Position numbers and translations under genes: made by a program
The notes under the pieces: generated by a model
The model's input: the letters and a program-made list of their open reading frames with translations, nothing else
Told to the model about the DNA's origin: nothing
The model's database searches: none
From: an uncultured Christensenella sp.
Lineage (GTDB): Bacteria; Bacillota; Clostridia; Christensenellales; Borkfalkiaceae
Assembly (NCBI GenBank): GCA_910578565.1
Contig: CAJTQF010000014.1
Location: 1 to 20,002, forward strand
Length of the DNA: 20,002 bases
Reading direction: 5' to 3'
Part shown: positions 13,601 through 20,002 of the stretch, in pieces
How positions within the stretch are numbered: position 1 is the stretch's first letter
How the letters are laid out: every line of letters begins with the position of its first letter

Positions 13601-16350
13601 GCAACCTTATGTCCGCCGACAATATTGTTTCCGCTGACCGTAGAACAGGTCAATGGCGCGCCGTCGTACACCTTTTGCGCACTGCCCGCCGACACTGTTA
13701 CAGGTCTCGGCAAGACGGAAAGATTTCCGTACTCGTAAGTTATATCGTAGTTTCCGGTTACCACTTCGCCGTCGGCAAGTATGTTGACGGTAATTAAATT
13801 TTTCTTTTCTCCGACGTCCGTTACAGACGTATATGAAGAAAGTTCCGCGCTCTGCCCTTTGGCAAGCCCCATTCCCTTTTGGTCGGAAATATCGAACGCC
13901 GACCGCGTATGCGCCATGCCGTCGTAAGTCCATTGCCCGTCGCGAGAAATTACGGTTATCGGTCGGGGCGATACGGTGAGCGTTCCCTTTATCAGGTTTA
14001 TAGCGTAATTTGCGGTTTTGTCTCCGCCGGAGGATAAAATTTTTACATCCGCGTCGTTTTTGCCTGTTCCCGCAACAACTTGCGAACCTGTGAACGTAAC
14101 TTCTTCGTAATGGTCTTTGACCAGTGCGGGCGAAAGTTCGGAAGTGAGTTTATACTCGTTTGCTTCCAGCGGTTCTCCGTATACTGTGCTGCCGCTTGCC
14201 GTGGTGACCGTTATCGGTCTGGGTTTTACGGTCAGCGTGCCGTTTACGTAAGTTATATCGTAGTTTTCGGTTAAATCGGACGAGCCTGCGAAAACTTTGA
14301 TTATAATTTTATTACTAACGTTGCCCGCGTCGCGGATTCCGGTATCGCTTTCAACAACGGCGCTGTGTCCCGCGACAAGCGCAACGCCCGCCGTGGAAGT
14401 AATTTTATACGTCGTGTCGCCGTGAACTTCGTCGTCGTAAATCCATTCGCCGTCTGCGGTCGTTACTGTTATAGGGCGCGGTATAATTTTAATCACGCCG
14501 TCCGCAACGGTTATTTCATAGTTTGACGAAACGGGTTTACCTTTCGCGTCGCAAATTTCAACCGTGCCGTCCGTCACCCTGTTTACGTATTCGCCCGCAA
14601 CCGCGCCGCCGCCGTAAGCCTGCCCGCTTACGCTATGCCCTGCGGCGAGATTATCGGCGACAACCGCGTTATGGGTATGCGAAGCTCCGTCGTATACAAT
14701 TTCGGTGCTGTCTGCGTACACCGTAACGGGACGGGGCGTGATTTTAAGCGTACCCCAGAAATATTCTATATCGTAATTGGCGGTGACTTCGCGCTCGCCC
14801 GCAAAAACTTTTACTTCTATAACGTTAGCGCATTCGCCCACGTCCCTTATGTCGGAAACCGCGGTTGCGGTTACGGTATGTATATCGCTAAGCCCTTCCT
14901 GAAAGTATCCGTTAAAGTTATGCTCCGCTCCGTCGTAAACCCAGGTGCAATTCTGCGAGTTGACGGTGAGCTTTGCCGCCGTGACGGTAAGAGTGCCGTA
15001 TAGCACGGTTATATCGTAATTCGAAGTGGTTTCTTTACCGGTGCTTTTGTTGTACGCGCGTATTTCGCAGACGTTTTCGGCAGAGCCCACGTCCGTTATG
15101 TCCGAAACCTGCGTTGCCCGCAGTTCTTCGTTATCCGCGGCAAAGCCCGACGCCACGGAAAATTGCGCAAAACCGTGCGGTCTGCCGTCGTAAGTCCAGC
15201 CCATACTGTCCGTTGTAACGGTCATTTTACGGCGCGTAACGGTAAGCGTACCCGCATTCAGTTTAATTTCGTAATTGCCGCTCTTGTCTTTGCCGTCTTT
15301 ACCCGTTACGGTAAAGCCCAGTCCGTTTTCACGCTCGCCCGCGTCGGTAATGCGCGCCGCCGCCGAAACCTGCAATATGTGTCCGCTCACGAGTCTGCCG
15401 TCGTCGCTGAAATCGGTGCAGAGCAGGGGCGTTCCGTCGTATTCCTTTTCCGCACTTGCGCTGTTCACGGTAATTACGCGCCTGTTTACAGTCAGCGTGC
15501 CGTAAGCGGTTGTTAAGTCGTATCTGTCGGTGACGTCAACGTTTTCGCTGTTATAAACTTTAACTTCGCCTGCAATTTGGTTCTTTGCTTCGCCCGCGTC
15601 CGTAAGGCTGCCCTTACAGCCGCCGTAACTTATCGTGTCGCCGTAAGCAAGGGTTGTTTCAAGCAACTCGTACCCGTCGGAAGTAAGCGGCGCGCCGTCG
15701 TACTCCTTTTCCGCGCTGCCCGCTGCGACAGTCAACGCGCGTTTGCCTATGGTTATTTCCGTTTTAACGGTGGTAACCGCATAGGAAGAAGTTACGTCTT
15801 CACCCCTTTCGTTCATTATTACAATACTGTCCTTATCGGGCAGAACGTCGGTATTTTCGGCATATTTGTCCCCGTAGGCGAACCCGGTGCAACTTATACT
15901 GTCGGCAAAAGACAGGTCGGCAACAAGTTCGGGGAAATCCCCGTATACCGCGGTGTCTGCGGCGCGGACTTCTATATTTTTGGGAAGAACGGTAAACGCG
16001 TGCGCCTTGCCGTATCTGGGTTTGCCCGTAATGCTTTTTGACATGGGGCGCACTTTATAACTGCCCGCGCGGACGGGGACCGTTTTACTCCATTCGCCGC
16101 CGTCTGCGGAAGAATATTCATACGTCACTCCGCCCATTACCGCTTTTGCGCGGAAGCCTAAATCTTCGCCGTAGACAATTTCCTGCGGACAAGCCGAAAC
16201 TTCGTACACAATTCCGCGGATACATAAAAGCGTCGTTAAAAGCGCAACGGCTAAAACGCATGCTAAAATTATCAGCACGCGGAAACGTTTTAAAACGCTT
16301 AAAACGTTTGCAAGTTTTACCATTTTTTTGCGGTAATCAGCGTATTGCAT
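9871..16350 (-). CDS. Giant membrane-anchored transglutaminase-like protein with about 21 YDG/MBG-type repeats
   Basis: A 2159-residue protein. A basic N-terminus and one helix (about 25-44) anchor it with the rest outside. About 18 repeats of roughly 86 residues fill 46-1587; each has a core like A-x-K-x-YDG-x-PL or W-x-YDG-x-x-H, then DVG-x-x-x-N, V-T-x-NY-x-I and GTL-x-V. A Gly-rich linker (GDLD at 1591-1594) leads to a transglutaminase module (about 1613-1880) with a Tyr-rich lead-in (YMRLQSYGAYTGAGW). Cys1818 (EGVCRHYA), His1860 (ENAHAWVE) and Glu1876 (WVQIEVT) line up with the catalytic triad, with Glu where Asp is usual. Three more repeats (1892-2159) end the protein. No sorting signal or signal peptidase site is seen. 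Likely role: cell-surface cross-linking, proteolysis or adhesion (inferred). GGAG upstream of ATG 16350 sets the start. Confidence 0.9.
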   Translation of the reverse strand: MQYADYRKKMVKLANVLSVLKRFRVLIILACVLAVALLTTLLCIRGIVYEVSACPQEIVYGEDLGFRAKAVMGGVTYEYSSADGGEWSKTVPVRAGSYKVRPMSKSITGKPRYGKAHAFTVLPKNIEVRAADTAVYGDFPELVADLSFADSISCTGFAYGDKYAENTDVLPDKDSIVIMNERGEDVTSSYAVTTVKTEITIGKRALTVAAGSAEKEYDGAPLTSDGYELLETTLAYGDTISYGGCKGSLTDAGEAKNQIAGEVKVYNSENVDVTDRYDLTTAYGTLTVNRRVITVNSASAEKEYDGTPLLCTDFSDDGRLVSGHILQVSAAARITDAGERENGLGFTVTGKDGKDKSGNYEIKLNAGTLTVTRRKMTVTTDSMGWTYDGRPHGFAQFSVASGFAADNEELRATQVSDITDVGSAENVCEIRAYNKSTGKETTSNYDITVLYGTLTVTAAKLTVNSQNCTWVYDGAEHNFNGYFQEGLSDIHTVTATAVSDIRDVGECANVIEVKVFAGEREVTANYDIEYFWGTLKITPRPVTVYADSTEIVYDGASHTHNAVVADNLAAGHSVSGQAYGGGAVAGEYVNRVTDGTVEICDAKGKPVSSNYEITVADGVIKIIPRPITVTTADGEWIYDDEVHGDTTYKITSTAGVALVAGHSAVVESDTGIRDAGNVSNKIIIKVFAGSSDLTENYDITYVNGTLTVKPRPITVTTASGSTVYGEPLEANEYKLTSELSPALVKDHYEEVTFTGSQVVAGTGKNDADVKILSSGGDKTANYAINLIKGTLTVSPRPITVISRDGQWTYDGMAHTRSAFDISDQKGMGLAKGQSAELSSYTSVTDVGEKKNLITVNILADGEVVTGNYDITYEYGNLSVLPRPVTVSAGSAQKVYDGAPLTCSTVSGNNIVGGHKVAAQTSGSQTDAGESANIIVGDTVIIRDASGNNVTRNYKISLAGGILKVTQREITVKPSAAQKIYDGDPLTGKLYGAAEPDQLVKGHKITAATAGSQTDAGEGVNYIVRSTVKITDSYGRDVTANYAVETASGKLTVLPRPVTVTAGSAQKEYDGTPLTCAEYAVTSAYAPALVKDHKLNAEISGSQTDVGESPNVAASVRISSVADDVTGNYAIAVVDGTLTVTGKKLTVTTADGGWVYDGGDHYVDGFGCDGLIEGHQASRKEIEAFVNAGSYENKLTVTISCGEDDVTDCYSITYIYGTVTVKKREVRVTTDGGEWVYDNTPHSNPSANVDAGSPYGLVEGHGFTYSDAAEIVTVGEAENKITLGVAEGETDRTSNYDLHVTCGTLKVTKRPVTVTYRFDSIYFTGAPVNTVITSGYYFRSVSEYGLVDETQVTVTVLCDEYATGAATLYFEEGSAKITDYNNNDLSSNFEITLLSKQVNILKREIIIRSSDAEKIYDGHPLTCERYEIANSSYAYNIFVSDAKVEGHEAEAGITFTGSITQIGEQPNSFTVDSFKVLDGAGNDVTYGYTFVEDYGNLYVTEFGSLYVTTAGAGKIYDGTPLTNNNYEVKSTLAEGYAYEIRVTGSRTEVGASYNTFDVTVFSPSGADVTSGLRLVSKLGRLVVYDREQSGVGDLDLSGGIGGGNGTVGGGEQQTALKVYSEASGQVYMRLQSYGAYTGAGWNPANPYSGTIENKYGMNYLTGFALGGAGRQSVYMQVQVMGSYYYLPYYLASGDYGYEIQQSDVLYSGDARKIYSLYYYPYNYLQDGAVKLYLQNLTAAERGYRQFVYDNYLAVPKSTADYLEQVIAAQGFDASDSGLAAKIAAYVHSAATYNLNYDKALDKESDAVVSFLRDYKEGVCRHYASAATLLFRMMGIPARYTVGYTGMTAAGEWVEITTENAHAWVEIYVDGMGWVQIEVTGSSDGPEEEINLGIIKPADVTKEYDGKPLVANRLVEQGKLAELIKEGYTYRAQFGGSRTDVGTSSSRVTDITLFYPDGKPVKNVLWTSGEGNLTVVRAGTLITVHLYYLACEYDGLGHSLGSGDWFVEGLPAGFRMEFDPSSVAVTDAYGFDWDAIKALPLRLYNAAGYEVSGNYNIIFSCDSVQGSRGEGIDISPRNITVTTQSAEKEYDGTPLKNGEWWISFGALASGHRMEVQVTGSLTDAGIAANRAEQYVVYDERGNDVSANYSVTYKFGTLTVID
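11589..16215 (-). repeat. N-terminal array of about 18 YDG/MBG-type repeats
   Basis: About 18 units of 80-98 residues. Two subtypes alternate in blocks: A with K-x-YDG-x-PLT and B with (E/Q)W-x-YDG-x-x-H. The first unit (YGEDLGFRAKAV, WSKTVPVRAGSYKV) is MBG-like and the second is divergent. The units with KVYDGAPL, KIYDGDPL and KEYDGTPL (about 13130-13690) are the most alike and share a 16-base identical stretch at 13038, 13308 and 13572, pointing to recent tandem duplication. One unit (about 12200-12420) has lost the motif, reading YFTGAPV. Confidence 0.85.
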
Positions 16351-16370
16351 TGCGCTCTCCTTTCAGAATT

Positions 16371-19300
16371 TTAATTCGGGTACACGGTAAGCAGTCCGTT
16401 TACCGTGGTAATTTTATAGTTAGCCGTAACGTCGCGACCGACCGCGTCGGACACCGATGCGCTGAGAATTTTGTTTTCCGCGCTGCCCGCCTTGCCGGGA
16501 TTGGAGCCCGAAACGACAACGCGGCAGACCTGACCTTCCGCAAGAGTACCCGCGGTTATTTCATATTTATTGCATGTGAGCGGAATACCGTCGTATACCT
16601 TTTGCGCGCTGCCCGCGGTCAGGGTAATTTCACGCGCGGTAACGGCAAGCAGTCCGTAAGACGAATTTATTTTATATTTATAAGTTACGTCTTCGCCGCC
16701 GCGGTCTATTATTTTAAGCCGATAAGAATTAATGCTTACGCCCGCGTCCGTGCGAGAAGCGGTTGTGTAAAAGTATCCGAAAGAGTGACCTTCCGCAAGG
16801 TGTCCCTGTGAAATTTTGCACTCGTCCGAAGTAAGCTCTGCCCCGTCGTAAGTCTTTGACGCGCCGCCCGTCGTAACAGTAATTTCATACTGGTAAACCT
16901 GCAAAACGCCCTTCTTGAAAGTTATGGCGTACTTTGCGGTTACGTCTTCGCCCGCGGGATTGAAAATTTCGAGCGATACGATACTTACGCTGTATTTCCC
17001 GGGAGCCTTGAACGAACCCGAGATTTGCGCCCTGTAAGTAAAACCATTATTCGTAAGGTCGCTCAGCCCGCGCACCGTGCCGGAATGTCTGAACGCCGTT
17101 CTGCCGTCGTATTTATAATATTCCTTAACGGGGCTGACGGTAAAAAGTTCTTCGTGTTCACCGCCCTGACTGCCCCCGCCCGAACCGCCGCTGCCGCCGG
17201 GACCCAATATACCGCCCGCAAAATTTCCGCCCGTTACTTCAATCTGCACCCAGCCCGCGCCGTCTATATAAACTTCAACCCAGGCGTGCGCGTTTTCGGT
17301 TGTGACTTCCGTCCACTCGCCCGCAACAGTGTCGGCAACGTAGCCTATGGTATAGCGCGCGGGTATGCCCAGCTGTCTGAACATAAGGGTTGCCGCGCTT
17401 GCGTAGTGCTGGCATATTCCTTCTTTATAATCTTTTAAGAAAGCAACGACGATATCGTTTTGGGCGTCAAGAGTTCTGTCGTAATCAAGGTTGTAATTTG
17501 CCGCGTTCCGGATATAAAGCGCCACTTTTTCAATAACGTTTTTATCGTCGGGTTTCCAGTTGCGGCTGTCTATCACACTCTGCAGATAGTCCCTTGCCGA
17601 AGCGGGGACGGCAGTATAATTCGCGTGTACGAAAGCGGTGTAATCGTTTACTGCCGCTTCGTCCGAAACAACTAAATCGGGTTCGGACAAATAGTCGTAA
17701 GGGTAATATTTAAGCGAGTAGTTTTCCGAACTTCCTTTATTATAAACGTCGCTTGTCTGAATATCGTAATCATACTCGCCCGAAGCCATATAATAGGGCA
17801 GATAATACCCTGTTCCGTAAACGGATATGCTTACATTTTCGGGAACGTAGCCCGCTCTTTGAAGCGCAAAACCCGTTAAATAGTTGAAGCCGTAACCCGA
17901 ATAAGTTTTTGAATATTCCCGAGCTTCAGACCACTTTGTTCCGTTGTATCCGCCGAAACTTTTAAGCCGCAGATAAACCGCGCCGCCGCTCTGAGTTTTT
18001 ACCGCCAGCGCAACGGACGGTTCCTGTCCGTTGCCTGTTCCGCCGCTCACGCCGCCGCTTATGCTTCCGCTCTGGTCCAGATCGCCCGTGTTCGGACCGG
18101 TACCTTCGCCCTTGACTATAAGGAGTCCTTCGTCAACGGTAATTTCGTAGTTGCCAGTGGCGTCTTTGCCGTTGCCGTCCCAGATTATAACCTGCGCTAT
18201 GGTGTTGTCGCGCTGACCGGGTTCGGTTATAGTCCCCGTAATAACCGCTTCCGCGCGGTGTCCCGCCACGGGTCCGTAGACGGAAGTAAATTTCCACTCT
18301 TTGCAGGTAAGGGGCTTGCCGTCGTAATTTTTTGTCGCACTGCCGCTTTGCACGGTCAACTGTCTGGGCAAAACCACCAGCGTGCCTATAGAGTAATTTA
18401 TTTCGTAGTTTGCGGTTACGTCTTCGCCGTTTTCGTCGGAAATTACAAGTTGCGTAATTTCGTTAGGCGAAGAACCCGCGTTTGTCTGCGAAGCGGGCAT
18501 AACCAGAGTCGTTATTTTATGACCCGCAATTAAAGGCGTACTTGCGTGCAGAGTCCATTCGGAATTTACAAGCGGAGTGCCGTCGTAAATTTTTTCGCTC
18601 GAAGACGTGCTTATCGTTATGCCGAAGCCGCGCACCGTGAGCGTTCCTTCGTCTGTCACCGCCTTGTAATTGTGAGAAATATCCGCGCCGTTCGCACGGG
18701 CGATTTTTATTTCGACCGCGTTTTCCACACTGCCGATTTCCGTAATTACGCCAATTACTTTCATTGACCTGACGTAGTGTCCTTTCAGCAGCGAGCCGCT
18801 CACCCAGTCATATTCTTCGGGGTCGGAATAAAGCGGTTTGCCGTCGTATGTTTTGGAAAGGGTGGGGGTTATAAAGTGCAACTCTATGGGGTTAACCTTT
18901 AACACGCCCGTGTCGTAAGTGATATCGTAATTCGAAGTCACATCCGTCCCGCAGTCGAAAATCTGCGCCGCCGCCGAATTTTCAACTTCGCCCGCGTCGG
19001 TTATAGCCGCCGACATAGTTACGGAAATTTCCTGTCCCTTTACAAGACTGCCCTTGGTTATCTCCCACTCGGGCAAAGAAAGTTCTTCCCCGTCGTAAGT
19101 CTTTTCCCGCCCCGCGGTAGTCAAGGTAACGGGACGGGCAAGCACCGTTATGGTACCCGTGCGGTAGTCTATATCGTAAGACGAAGTCACGTCCGCGCCG
19201 TCTTTGTCCACGACGGTCGCGCTTATGTAATTTAAACTGCTGCCCGCGTCTTTCTGTTTTCCCGTAACTTCTGCGATCACTTTATGCCCGTCGGCAAGTT

Positions 19301-19502
19301 TTCCGCTTACAAGCTGCCAGCCGCCGTCCGAACGCTCTTCGCCGTTATAGACAAACTCGCGCGAAGCGGAAGATATTACAAGTTTGTTGCCGCGTGTGTT
19401 TATAACACCGCCCAGCATAAGCCCGAAAATTATTATCAGCGCCGCTATAATGCCTATGGCGACAGAGCCGACAATGTAAATTATTTTCGATTTTTTCGTC
19501 AT
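16371..19502 (-). CDS. Membrane-anchored transglutaminase-like protein with 8 YDG/MBG-type repeats (paralog)
   Basis: A 1043-residue paralog with the same plan in shorter form: basic start (MTKKSK), helix about 7-30, five repeats (about 36-470), linker with GDLD at 473-476 and Gly/Ser stretches, transglutaminase module (about 502-760), a second Gly-rich linker (GGSGGSGGGSQGG), and three repeats (786-1043). Catalytic candidates are Cys697 (EGICQHYA), His739 (ENAHAWVE) and Glu755 (WVQIEVT); spacings of 42 and 16 residues are identical to the larger paralog. The start is the ATG at 19502, five bases after AAGGAGG; an in-frame GTG at 19508 lies inside that site and is rejected. It starts 27 bp after the ATPase gene stop and ends 20 bp before the larger paralog, so all three are co-transcribed. 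Confidence 0.9.
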   Translation of the reverse strand: MTKKSKIIYIVGSVAIGIIAALIIIFGLMLGGVINTRGNKLVISSASREFVYNGEERSDGGWQLVSGKLADGHKVIAEVTGKQKDAGSSLNYISATVVDKDGADVTSSYDIDYRTGTITVLARPVTLTTAGREKTYDGEELSLPEWEITKGSLVKGQEISVTMSAAITDAGEVENSAAAQIFDCGTDVTSNYDITYDTGVLKVNPIELHFITPTLSKTYDGKPLYSDPEEYDWVSGSLLKGHYVRSMKVIGVITEIGSVENAVEIKIARANGADISHNYKAVTDEGTLTVRGFGITISTSSSEKIYDGTPLVNSEWTLHASTPLIAGHKITTLVMPASQTNAGSSPNEITQLVISDENGEDVTANYEINYSIGTLVVLPRQLTVQSGSATKNYDGKPLTCKEWKFTSVYGPVAGHRAEAVITGTITEPGQRDNTIAQVIIWDGNGKDATGNYEITVDEGLLIVKGEGTGPNTGDLDQSGSISGGVSGGTGNGQEPSVALAVKTQSGGAVYLRLKSFGGYNGTKWSEAREYSKTYSGYGFNYLTGFALQRAGYVPENVSISVYGTGYYLPYYMASGEYDYDIQTSDVYNKGSSENYSLKYYPYDYLSEPDLVVSDEAAVNDYTAFVHANYTAVPASARDYLQSVIDSRNWKPDDKNVIEKVALYIRNAANYNLDYDRTLDAQNDIVVAFLKDYKEGICQHYASAATLMFRQLGIPARYTIGYVADTVAGEWTEVTTENAHAWVEVYIDGAGWVQIEVTGGNFAGGILGPGGSGGSGGGSQGGEHEELFTVSPVKEYYKYDGRTAFRHSGTVRGLSDLTNNGFTYRAQISGSFKAPGKYSVSIVSLEIFNPAGEDVTAKYAITFKKGVLQVYQYEITVTTGGASKTYDGAELTSDECKISQGHLAEGHSFGYFYTTASRTDAGVSINSYRLKIIDRGGEDVTYKYKINSSYGLLAVTAREITLTAGSAQKVYDGIPLTCNKYEITAGTLAEGQVCRVVVSGSNPGKAGSAENKILSASVSDAVGRDVTANYKITTVNGLLTVYPN
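16374..17147 (-). repeat. Three C-terminal YDG/MBG-type repeats of the 1043-aa protein
   Basis: Residues 786-1043 hold three units with YKYDGRTA, KTYDGAEL and KVYDGIPL cores. The first is divergent and shares TYRAQ(I/F)(S/G)GS with the first post-catalytic unit of the larger paralog, so the C-terminal triplet was probably present before the gene duplicated. Confidence 0.78.
18096..19397 (-). repeat. Five N-terminal YDG/MBG-type repeats of the 1043-aa protein
   Basis: Five units of about 83-88 residues with FVYNGEER, KTYDGEEL, KTYDGKPL, KIYDGTPL and KNYDGKPL cores, each followed by a D(A/I)G or equivalent turn, a V-T-x-NY-x-I strand and a G-x-L-x-V end. Nearly all are of subtype A, unlike the mixed array of the larger paralog. 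Confidence 0.82.
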
Positions 19503-19529
19503 AGACACCTCCTTTAAAGTATTGCTCTT

Positions 19530-20002
19530 TTAAGCGCTGAGTTGAAGACGGGTTATTACGTTTTTGCACTGCGGCATATTTCCGTCGCCGAACAATCCGT
19601 CTATGTAGCTTATCAGCTTTTCCGCATTATTGCGCATATACACAGGGTTCTGCATACCCAGTTTGCGCATTACTTTCTTCGACAGTATGTCGTCCAAGCC
19701 TTCCAATTCACTGCCACCGCAGCTTATATACACAGGTATGTACCGCTCTATCTGGTTCATTATCCTGTTCCCGAACGTTATCTTGAACTGCTTTATCATA
19801 TACCCATCCAGCTCTTTCAGTCGCCGCCTGTTCCGCTCCGTCAGGCAGTACTCGCACTGCGCCGCTTTCACCAACTCTTCAAACCTGCCGTACGTTATGT
19901 GCATCCGCTCTCTCTTTTCCGCCGCAAACGGTTCCGCCTTGGTTTCAAGGTCCATTACCATTGCCCTGTCGTACACTTTGTCAGATATCGCAAATGTTGA
20001 AT
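19530..20002 (-). CDS. C-terminal part of a probable AAA+ ATPase (McrB-like), cut by the window edge
   Basis: The frame is open through the right edge, so only the last 157 or so residues are seen; the true start lies beyond the window. A GTG at 19976 is in frame but has no ribosome binding site and lies inside a continuing frame. The visible part begins TFAISDKVYDRAMVMDLE, which resembles the S-x-KV-x-DRA segment near the arginine finger of McrB-type AAA+ proteins. A helical region follows (RFEELV, RRRLKELDGYM, FGNRIMNQIERYIPVYISCGG, DDILSKKVMRKL, SYIDGLFG). It lies 27 bp upstream of the transglutaminase pair. MoxR-type AAA+ ATPases are often encoded with transglutaminases, so the link may be functional. 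The family call needs the missing N-terminus with its Walker motifs. Confidence 0.5.
   Translation of the reverse strand, partial: STFAISDKVYDRAMVMDLETKAEPFAAEKRERMHITYGRFEELVKAAQCEYCLTERNRRRLKELDGYMIKQFKITFGNRIMNQIERYIPVYISCGGSELEGLDDILSKKVMRKLGMQNPVYMRNNAEKLISYIDGLFGDGNMPQCKNVITRLQLSA

Noticed and set aside
11589..16215. Repeat array as a CRISPR or non-coding satellite
   Set aside because: The repeats are protein-level units of about 86 codons in one uninterrupted frame, with diverged DNA and no constant short repeat or spacers.

Overview
The window looks like a chromosomal segment of a low-to-mid GC, spore-lineage Firmicute, probably an uncultured gut-type Clostridia. This is inferred from strong AGGAGG ribosome binding sites, a SpoIIQ-like LytM protein, a MocR/PdxR regulator, an ECF-type S component, a membrane-anchored MurF and very large secreted transglutaminase proteins with YDG/MBG-type repeats. 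No mobile element, tRNA, rRNA or CRISPR array was seen.

Layout. A rho-independent hairpin (117-157) precedes a plus-strand pair: a small exported protein of unknown function (233-652) and a SpoIIQ-like M23 protein (700-1341), closed by a hairpin at 1367-1401. The next stretch, 1402-2027, is not empty. It has a consensus sigma-A promoter (1615-1643), two copies of a dyad TTGTTA-N5-TAACAA exactly 43 bp apart with the second covering the -35 box, and two tandem paralogous peptide genes of 30 and 31 codons (1699-1791 and 1863-1958). Each peptide gene has its own AGGAGGT site and both products end in L-x-C-x-R; a strong terminator (1976-2008) closes the unit. This self-contained peptide operon is the least explained and most interesting part of the window.

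A vitamin B6 salvage locus follows: a MocR/PdxR regulator (2028-3365, minus) diverges from an ECF S component (3457-4089) and a pyridoxamine/pyridoxal kinase (4107-4910). A long inverted repeat lies in the divergent intergenic region. A perfect 32-bp palindrome (4921-4952) is a shared bidirectional terminator.

From there to the right edge every gene is on the minus strand and tightly packed, most likely one operon read from right to left. In transcription order it holds: the C-terminal part of a probable AAA+ ATPase (from beyond 20002 to 19530), a 1043-residue and a 2159-residue membrane-anchored transglutaminase-like repeat protein, tsaE, tsaB, rimI, an alpha/beta hydrolase that probably starts at an ATT codon, a membrane-anchored murF, and ddl. 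The operon thus links a cell-surface module (AAA+ ATPase plus two giant paralogs) with tRNA t6A synthesis (TsaE, TsaB), N-terminal acetylation (RimI) and the synthesis and ligation of D-Ala-D-Ala to the peptidoglycan precursor (Ddl, MurF).

The two giant proteins share one plan: N-terminal membrane anchor, a block of about 86-residue repeats (about 18 versus 5), a Gly/Ser linker with GDLD, a transglutaminase module, and three C-terminal repeats. In both, the residue expected to be the third catalytic Asp is Glu.
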